From positions 9,192,547 through 9,256,546 of the forward strand of contig OX459105.1 in assembly GCA_949775045.1 (NCBI GenBank): a DNA stretch of 64,000 nt, read 5' to 3'. The notes beneath the pieces are model-generated. The model ran no database searches. It was not told the origin of the DNA and worked only from the letters and a program-made list of their open reading frames with translations. Positions 48,501 through 59,239 of this stretch are shown piece by piece (position 1 is the stretch's first letter; the number at the start of each line of letters is the position of its first letter). Source of the DNA: Metridium senile. Taxonomy: Eukaryota; Cnidaria; Anthozoa; Actiniaria; Metridiidae. The translations under genes were made by a program, and so were the position numbers.

Positions 48501-51500
48501 CCAGCAAGGGAAAAATGCGGGCGCGCCTGCCTCTGCGAGCGAGTCCCGAAGGGACGAGGGGGGAGTGAAGCGGTGGAATGATCAGCCAATCACGAATCGA
48601 GAATAGACGTTTTTGGGGGTGTGTCTCCTCCTGATGCTCGTAGCAGTTTCCTTGGGAACGGAAAAGAAAGCGGAAACGATTAATGTATGAAATACAAGCC
48701 TTGACCTTCTTGTTGATCTCTTCGCTGATAACCCAAATGTTTACGTTCGGATTTTTAATAGAATTTCGAGTTGTTATGGTCATATTGTAAGCTCAAAATC
48801 AATAAAATAATATGAACTTCAAGCAGCAGTACTCCAAAAATAGGAGGAAAATGTCTAGTTTAATTAGTTTAATAATTCTGATATCATGCGAGTAAATATA
48901 ACTGTGAGTAACAGTATACGTCTTCATGAAATGGAGCGCAACACGATGCAACCTTGAAGATTTTCCCTGCAGCCACGGACGTAATTCAGCTTAATAACTT
49001 TACAAGGATACTAATACAGATCTTTTTTGCCATGCGACCTTCTCTTCTTCTTTACACATTATTATAAGGACATGAATGTAAGGAACCACAAAAAATCAGT
49101 TGTAATCCCGGGTTTTAATAATATATATTCAAATTTGAAAATCGTTGAATATTCAAATAATTTAAGTTTGTTATGTAAATCTTGTTCATGTAAATCTTGT
49201 TCATGTAAATGCGTCTTTCCCTGTTCGACCTGTTCTTCGTATCTGGTTTTACGATTTCGATATTTCTCAATTTACAAAATTTTCCCAGCAACGGAAATGT
49301 TCCTAGCAACGTGCTACGAGCATCATACTACAGAATTTCAACGGTTTCATTCCCCCTCGCCCCTACGGGGCTCGCGGGGAGTTACAACTCTCGGGTGACA
49401 CTCGTACATTACTCGTCCCTACGGGACTCGCTCGGCAATGATAGTTGTGCCCGCATTTTTACTGGTCAGTCGATTGACGAAATAAGCCGTTTATGTAATT
49501 TAAAACTTTGAAAAGATGGTTGTAATTTAAAACCTCCAAAAGAACGAATATATCCAAACTACAAACAACAGTCTGCCGTGCTCCCTTGATTGAGCACGAC
49601 CAGTTACTAGATCTTTGATCTTTATCAGCGCAGAAGAACTAGCTACAAATTCCTTCATTTAGAGAAACGTTGAAGAATAGAACTCTAATTTATACAAGAG
49701 TTTAAAGATCTTTAGAGCTGTATGTGGTAGATGAATCTCACACCATCGAAACCATTGAACTATTGTACAAGATTGAACCGTATTAACTTGAATAGTAAAC
49801 TATATTCAGTAGCAAAGACTGCAATACACGTTTGTGTGTTTCAAATTGCGATTCATAACAATACTAGTTTTACAAATGTCAAACTGTGTCTGGCAGTTCT
49901 TACACGTGAGTTTGACACTCTATTGTAAACACTGGTTAATTATATGTATACTAATTAGGGGGCGTATTAGAAAAAAAACAAAGTCGGCATTGTAGACTAT
50001 CCCTTCCTTACTCCTCTCCCCTCCCCCCCCCCCCCCCCCCCCCTTCTCCTCTCCCTTAAGGGCCACTACGAAGTTTATGTTGATGTGGATGCGGATGCGG
50101 ATGATGATGATAATGATGATGATGATGATCGTGATAGTGATGATGATAATGATGATCGATGATGATCATGATGATATTGATGATCACGATTAATGATAAT
50201 AATATTGATGAATATTGTTCTAAATACAAAGGATATATCACATACAATTTGGGCTCAGCTTAGTAACAAAGAACTCGGAAAGGGACTATGGTCAAATAAA
50301 CCAGTTGATTGCTTGATCTATGTATAGACTAATTGTTAATTACATCAGACTCGATAGCGTGTATTATATTCTTTACATTTGACTACATCTCACGCTAGCT
50401 AGTTTAAGGAATGTGCAAATTAGCGAACACATTCTATGTACGGACTGTAGTCAAATTCTAAAGAATATATTACACGACGCTATTCGAAGAATAAGAGAAG
50501 CTTGAAAAGGTATATTCTTCTCAGTCTTAAAGGAACCGCCTCATACAAAACGGTAGACGGTTACAAAGCCCTGTACCTCGACGGTAACAGCCAAAACTAT
50601 GCCACCACGCCTCCCATAAACTTACAACAGCGGGGTTTCTCCATTGGCGCCTGGGTCAAGCTCTTAACTCCTGCTTCAGAAGGTTTAGTGTATGGTGATT
50701 GGTCTTCGCCTTACCAGTTCGCTTTGAAGATTGGCAAAGACGGAAAAGTCCACTTTAAGCTAATGTTTGCATCTTCGAATACTACAAATTTATCTTCCAC
50801 CAGGTAAGAGACTGGTGATTTAATATATGCAATATATAGTATACATGTATTTCAAGAAAGGTTGGTGAAGGTGATGTTGTTTGTTGCATATCAGACTCAA
50901 ATTGCACTATGGATGTTATGAATTCAAGCAGCCAAAGTTCACGATAATATGGAACTTTTACTATTTATAAACTTTGTCTGCATATTTTATTCTGTGAGCT
51001 GATACTATTTACATAAGAATATACCATATTTCAAGCTTATAGTAAGCATCATGCAAAATTAAATACAATATGCAACAAAACCCTTGTCAACCTTTCTTGA
51101 AATAGTTGTATTTTGAGTACAAAGGATCGTGCACAATAATGGTGCAAGTTACGTATTATTTTAGAACATTTTAAACCATCTACAACTATACATCAATATA
51201 TCAATGTAAACGGTTTTTAAAAGCATTGCATTACATAACCGGATGTTTCGGACCAGTCGTCCCCTTGTATACACATTAAGATGATTGACTAACTAACTTT
51301 TTCTTAGAAAAGTATCTCATGCAAAGTTTTATGATGATTCAGTTTGAATAAAAAAAAATGGGGTGTCCCAAACTCATTTCTGAGATATTGGACATTGAAT
51401 AGTACTCACTTTGGAAGTTTTTAAACGAAAAATGGCAAAAACTTTGCTTGGGACCAAAATAATTCCCAACATAAAAACTGAAAACAAGCTGTTGACGTTT

Positions 51501-53177
51501 TCAGAACATCTTACTTGAAGGATTGTATACGAATTATTAACAAGTAATTAGTAAGGTGAAACAACACGTAATATGTATGAGCATAAAGCTAAAAATCGAG
51601 CATTAAAATTAACAAGCAGTTTATATTAGCAATAGTTGTAGAAATGCCAACTTTCTTAAATTTGACAAAACAACGATTTTTACCTGTTCTTCCTGAATAT
51701 CAAAAACAAATCCAGGTTCCCGGGCAAATTTTTGAGATTTACAGAAAACACGAACCTAAAATCAGCTTGTTCAACCATCTTGGCTACTCTGCCATTCATG
51801 AAAACTGGAAAATTGCAACGTTATTTCTGATTGGACTTATTTTATCCTATCCAAAGAGCTGTTGTTTTGAACTTACGCCATCTTGTCACGCAACACTACT
51901 CGAAATATTTTTTTTGAAAATATATACGTCCCATAAAAGAGGTTTATGGACTATTTCTCAATGGCAATCCACTTTTCTTTATATAGAAGCTGTATTAAAC
52001 GTCTATGTATCATTTCTATGTATCAAAAGCTCCACCCCCAGTCGCAGAAACAATCAAAATCAAACCGAACTTCCAAACTTGCTAGTCGCGATGCAACGAT
52101 TTCGGCTGTGAAGAAAAGATTATAGAAGTTTAAAGTCATCTTTTTTCTAATAGTGCAGTCATTACCAACGTCTGGACGCATGTGATGGCCTCGTGGGGAT
52201 ATGGTGACAAAAATGCAAACGTTTTTATCAACGGCATCAAAGAAGCAGACCAATATTTCGATTTCTCAAACGCAGACCTTAAGACGACCAATCATGACTA
52301 TGACATAGGACTTGACAGAAATGCAAGTAGTGTACTCCACGCTTATATAAGAGAACTGACTGTTTTCAATTGGCACATAAGAAGCGATAATAGACTCTTC
52401 AAAAGAATGGGTAAGATTATCCAACAATTACTGGGGATGAGGATGAGGATGAGGATGAGGATGAGGATGAGGATGAGGATGAGGATGAGGATGAGGATGA
52501 GGATGAGGATGAGGATGAGGATGAGGATGAGGATGAGGATGAGGATGAGGATGAGGATGAGGATGAGGATGAGGATGAGGATGAGGATGAGGATGAGGAT
52601 GAGGATGAGGATGAGGATGAGGATGAGGATGAGGATGAGGATGAGGATGAGGATGAGGATGAGGATGAGGATGAGGATGAGGATGAGGATGAGGATGAGG
52701 ATGAGGATGAGGATGAGAATGAGGATGAGGATGAGGATGAGGATGAGGATGAGGATGAGGATGAGGATATGCATCACAATGTGGTTACGTACACGTATGG
52801 ATTTCGGTGATGTGATCGAAAATAACCAACTGTATTGAGTAACATTGGTCTTTATTGTATATATCAACGTTTTAAAGCAGGTCAATATATTACACGTAAA
52901 AAAACAATTTATTTTCAATGCAGGGCGATGGGACAAACGAGATGCAGTGTGGACCGGCTTGAATGATCTTACCCAAGAAAACACGTTCACTTTCAGTGAT
53001 GGGTCAGCAATGTCATATCATTACTGGAGCGACGGTTACCCAAAAGATATGTACCAGTTCTCTGACTGTGTGATATTTCCATTGGAAACAGGCTCCAATT
53101 ATAAATGGAGAGATGACTCATGTGGTTTAGAACTGCCATATATTTGCAGAAGAAAATTCAATTATAATTCAGTATGA
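42525..53177 (+). CDS. lectin gene B: C-type lectin with inserted laminin-G domain, 5' end lost
   Basis: Exons 44484-44691, 45923-45989, 50525-50803, 52154-52410 and 52924-53177 are all open and phase-compatible (0-1, 1-2, 2-2, 2-1, 1-stop). They encode the N-half of a C-type lectin domain, a complete laminin-G/ConA-like domain, and the lectin C-half. The three laminin-G exons together enter and leave in phase 1, the same phase as the lectin intron, so the cassette is symmetric. The signal peptide and PAN exon are deleted, so secretion needs another first exon (the 78-nt exon-like segment at 40840 is one candidate) or the copy is non-functional. The coding core is less damaged than in A. Confidence 0.75.
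42600..44450. other. intron of lectin gene B, repeat-derived
   Basis: No gene seen. 44320-44440 contains GAGGTCGGTCCGTATAGTGA and GACCTCGGTCCGTAC, a palindromic sequence of the kind widespread in anthozoan genomes. 43050-43150 has GC-rich patches. About 42720-42990 matches the intron of A near 28150-28345. Confidence 0.4.
44484..44691 (+). CDS. lectin gene B, exon: C-type lectin N-half
   Basis: 208 nt after GTTTTCAG, donor GTATGT, phase 0 to 1. CLGVVDWKVFNSSQFRLFND, ATWGEARTRC, GGDLVSVHSQQEMDFIS: the first two helices and conserved W of a C-type lectin domain. Open throughout, unlike A. Confidence 0.87.
44724..45645. mobile_element. TTAA-flanked element, GGTAGTTCGGG ends
   Basis: TTAA | GGTAGTTCGGG ... 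CCCGAACTACC | TTAA, 922 bp, no transposase. The target site is that of piggyBac-type transposons. A solo related end is at 4145. It lies 30 bp after the lectin N-half exon of B. Confidence 0.85.
45923..45989 (+). CDS. lectin gene B, exon: start of laminin-G domain
   Basis: 67 nt, acceptor TTTTTAG, donor GTAAAT, phase 1 to 2. It encodes TMLMMFLRLDGKADASL. Length differs from A by exactly one codon, keeping phase. Confidence 0.72.
46205..46302. repeat. GGGGGAAAA 9-bp tandem repeat
   Basis: About 11 perfect units in a lectin gene B intron. Confidence 0.95.
46380..46774 (-). mobile_element. Penelope-like element 3' fragment (GIY-YIG tail)
   Basis: The minus frame (46526-46774) reads HLFQRINEHK, NFSVLKRFKSKLECLVHQIL, LFIKDLKPSVNTQSDSILSK then LF: the C-terminal part of the GIY-YIG endonuclease domain of Penelope-like elements. 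The N-terminal GIY and YIG motifs and the reverse transcriptase are absent. Past the stop comes ATGAAAAAGACGTCCGATGG then CGTCGAAACGTC, discussed as a possible ribozyme remnant. Confidence 0.7.
47160..47575. repeat. ~205-bp tandem duplication
   Basis: GCGTTTCAGTGARGTTGAAG starts both copies (47160 and about 47368). Each ends in TTTTTGACAAGTTTGAAAC. The copies differ by small deletions. Confidence 0.85.
47713..47900. mobile_element. 188-bp MITE with ~85-bp inverted arms
   Basis: AAGCATTAGAAGATATTTTC at the left is the inverse of GAAAATATCTTCTAATGCTT at the right. The match continues through GTGTTTCTATTCTCTGTTAG and TTGTTGGGAGAACAC. Confidence 0.85.
48369..49586. mobile_element. hAT-like non-autonomous element, 8-bp target duplication
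   Basis: Flanked on both sides by TGATTGAG (48361-48368 and 49587-49594). Ends AGGGAGCACGGCAGACTGTT and AACAGTCTGCCGTGCTCCCT, with ~150-bp inverted subterminal similarity (GTTTGGATATATTCG, AATGCGGGC). An 8-bp duplication fits hAT transposons. No transposase frame. Confidence 0.75.
49600..50500. other. lectin gene B intron, low-complexity patches
   Basis: A poly-C tract (about 50024-50043) and a GAT-rich patch (50085-50200). Nothing coding seen. Confidence 0.5.
50525..50803 (+). CDS. lectin gene B, exon: laminin-G core
   Basis: 279 nt, acceptor TTCTCAG, donor GTAAGA, phase 2 to 2. YKALYLDGNSQNYATTP, RGFSIGAWVKLLTP, SSPYQFALKIGKDGKVHFKL. Same length as in A with few substitutions. Confidence 0.87.
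50804..52153. other. lectin gene B intron
   Basis: The stretch 51000-51210 (CAAGCTTATAGTAAGCATCA, CTTTCTTGAAATAGTTG) is present inverted at about 59510-60490 in unit C. A 155-codon ATG frame (51644-52111) has no recognisable domain and is probably chance. Confidence 0.5.
52154..52410 (+). CDS. lectin gene B, exon: laminin-G C-terminal part
   Basis: 257 nt, acceptor TTCTAATAG, donor GTAAGA, phase 2 to 1. NVWTHVMASWGYGDK, NVFINGIKEADQYFDFSN, YDIGLDRNASSVLHAYIREL. Immediately followed in the intron by the GATGAG array. Confidence 0.88.
52435..52769. repeat. (GATGAG)n hexanucleotide array
   Basis: About 55 units, almost perfect (one GAGAAT variant near 52715), beginning 25 bp after the exon. 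The Met-Arg and Ile-Leu frames are artefacts. Confidence 0.97.
52924..53177 (+). CDS. lectin gene B, exon: C-type lectin C-half
   Basis: 254 nt, acceptor AATGCAG, phase 1 in, stop [60 protein letters not shown]. The calcium-site triplet is not EPN or QPD. The protein ends five residues later than A. AATAAA-like signals occur near 53573. Confidence 0.88.
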
Positions 53178-53214
53178 GCTTTCAACTCTCAAGATGTGAT
53201 ATGAATAACTAAAA

Positions 53215-53455
53215 AATAATAAGATTAAGGCGAAGAAGAAGATGAAAAACAACGACAACAACAACAACAAAAACAAAAACAAGCAAAAGAACAAAAACAA
53301 GAACAAGAAAGACGAACAATAACATGAGCTGAACAAAAACAAAAACAACAAGAACAAGAACAACAAGAACAACAAGAACAACAAGAACATCCAGAACAAC
53401 CAATACATCCAGCACAACAAGAACAACAAGAACAAGGAAAAAAGAAGAAGAAAGA
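53215..53455. repeat. AAC/AAG-rich low-complexity tract
   Basis: CAAGAACAA and CAACAAAAA units downstream of the lectin stop. It matches in position the CAAGAACCA array after gene A and an inverse AAG-rich tract after unit C (57640-57690). Confidence 0.8.
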
Positions 53456-53499
53456 ATATGTATAATATTTATCAAATAGCTATACAAGAATACACGTAG

Positions 53500-54710
53500 T
53501 CTGATTTGCTGAGACGCGTACAGTATGATAGCACACATCATTCCCGTTTGCGTTTCAATCAGTGTTTTTTTCATAAATAAATTTTTGGAAGTTGCTTTCT
53601 GTGCTGTATTTAGTTTTCTCAAACTCATTTATAATTCATGTGCGTACGCTTTGATACATTGATCCACAACTGGATCCAACTCCATGGATTTGGATCTGAT
53701 ATTCCAATCCATGGACTTTGGATCTAATTAGCATAAAGGTAATTTCTCATTCATTCCATTTCACTTTTCATTCTCTTTTTTCTTTATTCTTTATCGCTTT
53801 CTCCTTTTTTACCTGTCTCCTGTTCATATCTTATCGGTATTTGGATCCCCTGATGAAGCACTCGCACTCGTATTTGATCTATTACATAAAACACTGTCCT
53901 GGAGGTTGCTGGAACACTTGAGAAGTGTTGAGTAGCACTCCACTTCGCTTCGGTGCTTCTTTTAACACTTCTCTGGAGTTGTGTCAATCCCTGTGTGTTT
54001 TTATAACTGCGTATATACTATTTCTTCAATTAATTTCAAACCAACTTTGAATCAACAAAAATGATTTAAAATTATATATGTTAAATTATAAATAAATATA
54101 CTACTCACTTGTCCGTTTAATACTGATTAAAATCGTTTAAAATATCAACATAGTGACTTGATCTTCAGTTAATTCTTAAAGGAGCGTAAAAACAGCTTCC
54201 TGGAATATTTTAAAAATTGCAATGAATTCAACTGAGACCACCCAATCTAGGCAAATCCTTCAGAGGGAAATAGCCGATCAGCACGAAATGAACATGCACA
54301 ACTTGTTAGCGTAACCCCGAGGGGAAAATATTAGTGCGTTAATGCTTGCCTGACCGGGATATGGAGCTTTCTATAATTTTGTAATCCATCGAGGACCGCT
54401 TAAAATGTGTAAAAACTATATTAATGCTTTAAACAAATTAGGCTGATTTATAAGTTTTAAAAGTTTAAAGCATAATTTTCTTAAAACTTGACGCTCAAAA
54501 GCTGATTTGATAAAATGTACAACGTACCCCTCCCTTTAATAATTTTTGTACAACACGGGCTTGATTTGCGAACTATTTCTATTAGTCGTTCCTTGGAAGG
54601 ACGTTGCTGAAGCGAACGTTTTCGTCACAATATTATGACAATATTCACTTCATGTCCTGGTCAGATTGGGCTTGTGCTTCATCCATGAATAGACGTGAAA
54701 AAAGTTAGTG
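53500..54710. other. intergenic, repeats
   Basis: 53990-54150 (TTTCTTCAATTAATTTCAAA, ATAAATATACTACTCACTTG) is related to 36180-36350. Nothing coding recognised. Confidence 0.45.
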
Positions 54711-54719
54711 AAATAACTC

Positions 54720-55454
54720 GGTCATCGCACAGAATGCCCGGACACATCCGGGTCTTTTCTGCTGTTTGAGCGCGAAGTCCAATCAGGCGAAGCGTATTTA
54801 ATGAGGTAATTTACAAAGAAAACAGGCCAAAATTGCTCAACTTCTTGTAATAAAATACAATTTAAAAGTTTTTAAAAGATGATCTCAGTTAGGTTGGTGG
54901 TGCAAATCAAATATGAAATGTTGACTAAACGTTTGCACTATCAAATGTTTAATAATGTCAATAACTAAACTTCTCTTTTTGAACTCAAACTTGTCAAAAA
55001 ACGGCATTTTTCAGTTGTGGGGAGCCAATATTCCAACTGTAATTTGTGGGTTTTAATAACAGTTTAAACTTAGGTAGGGGGTGCAAAATTAACTTCGTAA
55101 TCCAAGCAACATTTTTCACTCTTTTTTTAAGCTGAATATTTGAGCTCATTATCTAAGGCTCTTGCGGCTGACTTTAAGTTATGCGGTGTAATAAGTTAAG
55201 CTGCGATTTGTAAAAACTCTAATTAAGTAATCCTACTCCCTTTGCTCTCGTTAATAACTCGGCTTAAGTCGGACAAGTGAAATGATCCTTTAGTCAACCG
55301 TTCTAAACTTTAGCAGTGACATTCCCATGAGAGACGTTCAGACAACCAATCAGAACTATCAATGTCGTTAATTTATTCGAATTATGCCTATTTTGAATAA
55401 TTTGCGAGCTTTGAGTAAATGTCCAAAAAGAAAATAGAATTCTGTGCGATGACC
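54720..55454. mobile_element. 735-bp segment with GGTCATCGCACAGAAT inverted ends
   Basis: A 16-bp perfect inverted repeat at the two ends. The interior is AT-rich without a transposase. No clear target duplication, so a DNA transposon derivative is likely but not proven. Confidence 0.6.
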
Positions 55455-55459
55455 AAATT

Positions 55460-56840
55460 TGAAATTACAGTATCGGGTTAAAACAAATTCAAGTTTCTTG
55501 AATGAATTGAATTAGACGATATTTGCATATAGTCCTAATTCATGTTCTTTTTTTTGTTCGCTGAATTAAATCTCTATTTGTAACGTAATTGTAATTTTAA
55601 AAATCTGTGGGTTCTAAAATTAATTAAACTTCAAAAATTACTCTGATTTTAGGACAAAGTTATTTCGCCACATTTAGCTTTAAATTGAAATTTGTTTTCT
55701 TTTGCGCGTCACCGCATTGCAGATATGCACGGGCTCAATGCTAACACGTTTTGTGGTTTGACGTGCAGGCTCGGTTACAAAAGATTTACCTAGATAAAAA
55801 TTATCCAATCACGATTAAGAATATGAATAATAGAATATTTACAAATCCTTTTTGTGTGTGTAAACTCTTTATAATATGCTTTAGTGCGTCATTAGTACGT
55901 CCAACCCTGTAATACTGCTCTACTTTCTAGGATCCTTACGAGGGATAGCCGCACGGCAGATGGGCTCTGATCGAGATGCTGTGAACGTATAGAGATAGCG
56001 TAACTGAAATGCTCAGGGTATTAAAATGGAAAACACTAGAAATAGACAAGATATATCACGCCTAACGATGTTTTATAAAATGCAAAATAAACTAGTCTCC
56101 CAAGAGGAATTAAAGATCAAGCCTTATTCAACACGATAGGTAATATAATGAATTCTGTAACTCCGTAAAAAATGTTGACATTAAAAATGTCGAGCTTTAG
56201 CCCTTCGTCTTTTACCCCGATGAAGTAGCAGTTGACTGCATGTTACTAGAGAGTGCGTTACAGATAAGAGTTAAATCCTCCTATCGAGTTACTGTTAATT
56301 ACATCATTATGTTGAACGATACGTCGGAACTGTCTCATACCACAGGAATCCCGATAAAAACATAATATAGCGGATTATTAGCGTAAATAAAGAGAGACAA
56401 AAAAGAAAAGAAACGACAAAAAGCCGGGCTCCCTATGGTGCATTCCATTCAAAAAAAGTATATATTGTATTTTTGTTTTTTTATTTTCGCGAACGGCATG
56501 CAGTCTTTTATTTTTTTTCCGCTTCCTTTATTACGCAGACCGCCGGCAACGCAGGCTACCATTTTCTTTTAAAAATCGTGAATCCGTCACAGGCCATGTG
56601 CCATGCCAGAATATTAAGATATACATTTTCAAATTAGGAGTTTTGATACAATATCAAATTTTTCGAGCTCAGTCCAACTGGTTCAATAACTTGGTTCAAG
56701 TAAAATTTGTAAAAACTTGAATGGCGTCAATGCATATGTGAAGAAACAACAAGCAAAAACACGACGATAACAGACCAGCTGTAAATGTTTATTGTGCATA
56801 AATTAATACTATTATTATTATATTATTTTTGCCCAAATGA
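55460..56840. other. intergenic with half MITE
   Basis: 56138-56225 copies the left end of the MITE at 3808-3952 (AGGTAATATAATGAATTCTG, CCGTAAAAAATGTTGACATT). Otherwise nothing recognised. Confidence 0.5.
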
Positions 56841-56848
56841 TCGCCAGC

Positions 56849-56960
56849 CACATTAGGTGTGACGCAAGGCGCATTACTCGGACCACTTTTGTTTGCCATT
56901 TTTAAAGATGAAATCGTTAATTCCACCAAATCATATTGTATAAAGTTAATGTTACTTGCG
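56849..56960 (+). mobile_element. short LINE reverse-transcriptase remnant
   Basis: TQGALLGPLLFAIFKDEIVN matches the conserved GVxQGxxLGPLLFxIFxND block of LINE reverse transcriptases. The catalytic box that should follow is scrambled. Confidence 0.6.
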
Positions 56961-57743
56961 TTTTATAAGTATTTACAAGGTTTTCTTCTAGAATATTCGT
57001 TGGTCGTGGAAAGTTCTAGAATGCGTACTATTGTTAGAAGATGATTTTTAGATAGAATGTTGAGACTATTCAAACGATCGAGACGCTGCTAGGTCCGAAA
57101 AGCTGGGATGATCTAAAAACGTTTTCTCGGTATTACAAAAGGCACATTTCTGACTTTTCATTCAGTATGTGTACTATTAACATTGCAATTACAAACTCGG
57201 ATGATTTCTGAAAGACGTCCAGGGTGAGAACTAATGATAAGTTATCTAGGAAGTCAAATATATTCTAAACAAGCTTTGTGATTCAATCGTTTATCACTTG
57301 TAATTCAAGAGATAAATAACTCAAAACCTAGCTATAAAATATCGAAGTTTTGAGCTATAAGGAATCACAAGCCGAGTATCTTTTCCACTGAAAGCACTTT
57401 ATTCGACTGCATGCACGAGCATTATGTCATGAATTTGGTATCTTTCTGCACAATGCAGAGTTATTGAACAGCTTACCTCATTTAACTATTGGCCTAACAA
57501 AGGAAGTACCCCCTCCTTTTTCATATTTATTGATAAATTATTATATATATATTCGTGTGTGCTGTGTTAATATATTACAGGAGGTTTCAAAAGTAAAGTG
57601 AATTGATTTTGAGTATATTACTTAGTTATATGAAGAAATGCTTTTCTTCTTGTTCTTCTTATTCTTCGTGTTCTTCTTCTTCTTATTATTTATGCTTCAG
57701 TTATTGATATCACATCTTAAGAGTTAAAACGTTTGAAATTGAA

Positions 57744-57985
57744 TCAATTGAATTTTCTTCTGCAAATGTAAGGCAATTCTAGACCACATGAGGCATCTCT
57801 CCATTTATATTTGGAGCCTGTTTCCAATGGAAATATCACACAGTCAGAGAACTGGTACATATCTTTTGGGTAACCTTCGCTCCAGTTATGATACGACATT
57901 GCTGACCCATCACTGAAAGTGAACGTGTTTTCTTTGGTAAGATCATTTAAGCCGGTCCACACTGCATCTCGTTTGTCCAATCGTC
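57744..57985 (-). pseudogene. lectin unit C, C-type lectin C-half exon
   Basis: 242 nt, same phase and acceptor (TTCAG) as A and B. Open: [59 protein letters not shown]. The exon itself looks intact. It is called a pseudogene because the rest of the gene is missing upstream. Confidence 0.7.
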
Positions 57986-58088
57986 CTGAATTGGAAAGAA
58001 AGATTTTAACGTATTATACATTTGGACGTGCTGTGAAACGTTGATATATATACAATGTGAGCACATCATCAAAATGTGTACATATTAA

Positions 58089-58287
58089 GGCATCTTCTAC
58101 ACGAATCCCATCCGGCTGAAACCGCATAGAAATATTTGCGTCCACACGAATCCGCGTATCCAGAGGATTCAACAAAAAGTATGCGGTTTCGGTGACCGGA
58201 TTCACTGGATTCGTGTGGAAAATAGGCCGATTCGCATCAAAACGTATGCGATTTCAAAAGAATCCGGATCCGTGTAGACGGGGTCTA
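58089..58287. mobile_element. ~190-bp MITE with TCTACACG.ATCC ends
   Basis: TCTACACGAATCC and GAAACCGCATA on the left are matched in inverse on the right (GGATCCGTGTAGA, TATGCGATTTC), and CCACACGAATCC occurs in both halves. It sits inside the 19-bp satellite region of unit C. Confidence 0.75.
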
Positions 58288-58830
58288 ACACAATGTGAAC
58301 ACATCAACACAATGCGAACACAACACCACAATGTGAACACAACACCACAATGTGAACACATCACCACAATGTGAACACATCACCACAATGTGAACACATC
58401 ACCACAATGTGAACACATCACCACAATGTGAACACATCACCACAATGTGAACACATCACCACAAGGTGACCATATCACCACTATGTGAGCACATCACAAC
58501 AATGTGAACACATCACCACAATTGTAACACATCACCACAATGTGAACACATCACCACAATGTGAACACATCACAACAATGTGAACACATCACCACAATGT
58601 TAACACATCACCACAATGTTAACACATGACCACAATGTTAACACAACACCACAATGTGAGCACATCACCACAATGTGAACACATCACAACAATGTAACCA
58701 CATCACAACAATGTGACCACATCACCACAATGTGAGCACAACACCACAATGTTAACACATCACCACAATGCGAACACATCACCACGATGTGAACAATTCA
58801 TCACAATGTGACAAACTACCACAAAGTAGC
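58268..58830. repeat. 19-bp minisatellite, unit C
   Basis: CACCACAATGTGAACACAT units, the inverse of 31962-32764, in the equivalent intron. A short ATCCTC array (about 58888-58947), the inverse of the GATGAG array in B, follows before the laminin-G exon. Confidence 0.95.
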
Positions 58831-58979
58831 TAGAGTAGGAGAGATTTCATCGAGTTGTCATGCTCTACTACTCAAAATTGAGCTCAGTCCTCATCCTCAT
58901 CCTCATCCTTATCATCATCCTCATCCTCATCCTCATCATCCTCGTCCTGACTTCAGCCAATAATTGTGGATAATCTTAC

Positions 58980-59236
58980 CCATTCTTTTGAAGAGTGTTT
59001 CATCGCTTCTAATGAGCCAATTGAAAACAGTCAGTTCTCTTATATAAGCGTGGAGTACACTACTTGCATTTCTGTCCAGTCCTATGTCATAGTCATGATA
59101 GGTCGTCTTAAGATCTGCGTTGGAAAAATCGAAATCTTGGTCTGCTTCTTTGATGCCGTTGATGAAAACTTTTGCATTTTTGTCACCATATCCCCACGAG
59201 GCCATCACATGCGTCCAGACGTTGGAAATGACTGCA
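58980..59236 (-). pseudogene. lectin unit C, laminin-G C-terminal exon
   Basis: 257 nt, acceptor CTAACAG, donor GTAAGA, open. VWTHVMASWGYGDK, VFINGIKEADQDFDFSN, YDIGLDRNASSVLHAYIREL. The laminin-G core exon is not found upstream on this strand: sequence matching the B intron runs to about 60530 and then stops. Confidence 0.75.
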
Positions 59237-59239
59237 CTG

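Noticed and set aside
51644..52111. 155-codon ATG frame in the lectin B intron
   Set aside because: No recognisable domain, lies wholly in an intron, not matched in the other units, biased AT composition.
52343..52990. Long Ile-Leu and Met-Arg open frames
   Set aside because: Pure (GATGAG)n translation running through a lectin intron. No independent coding signal.
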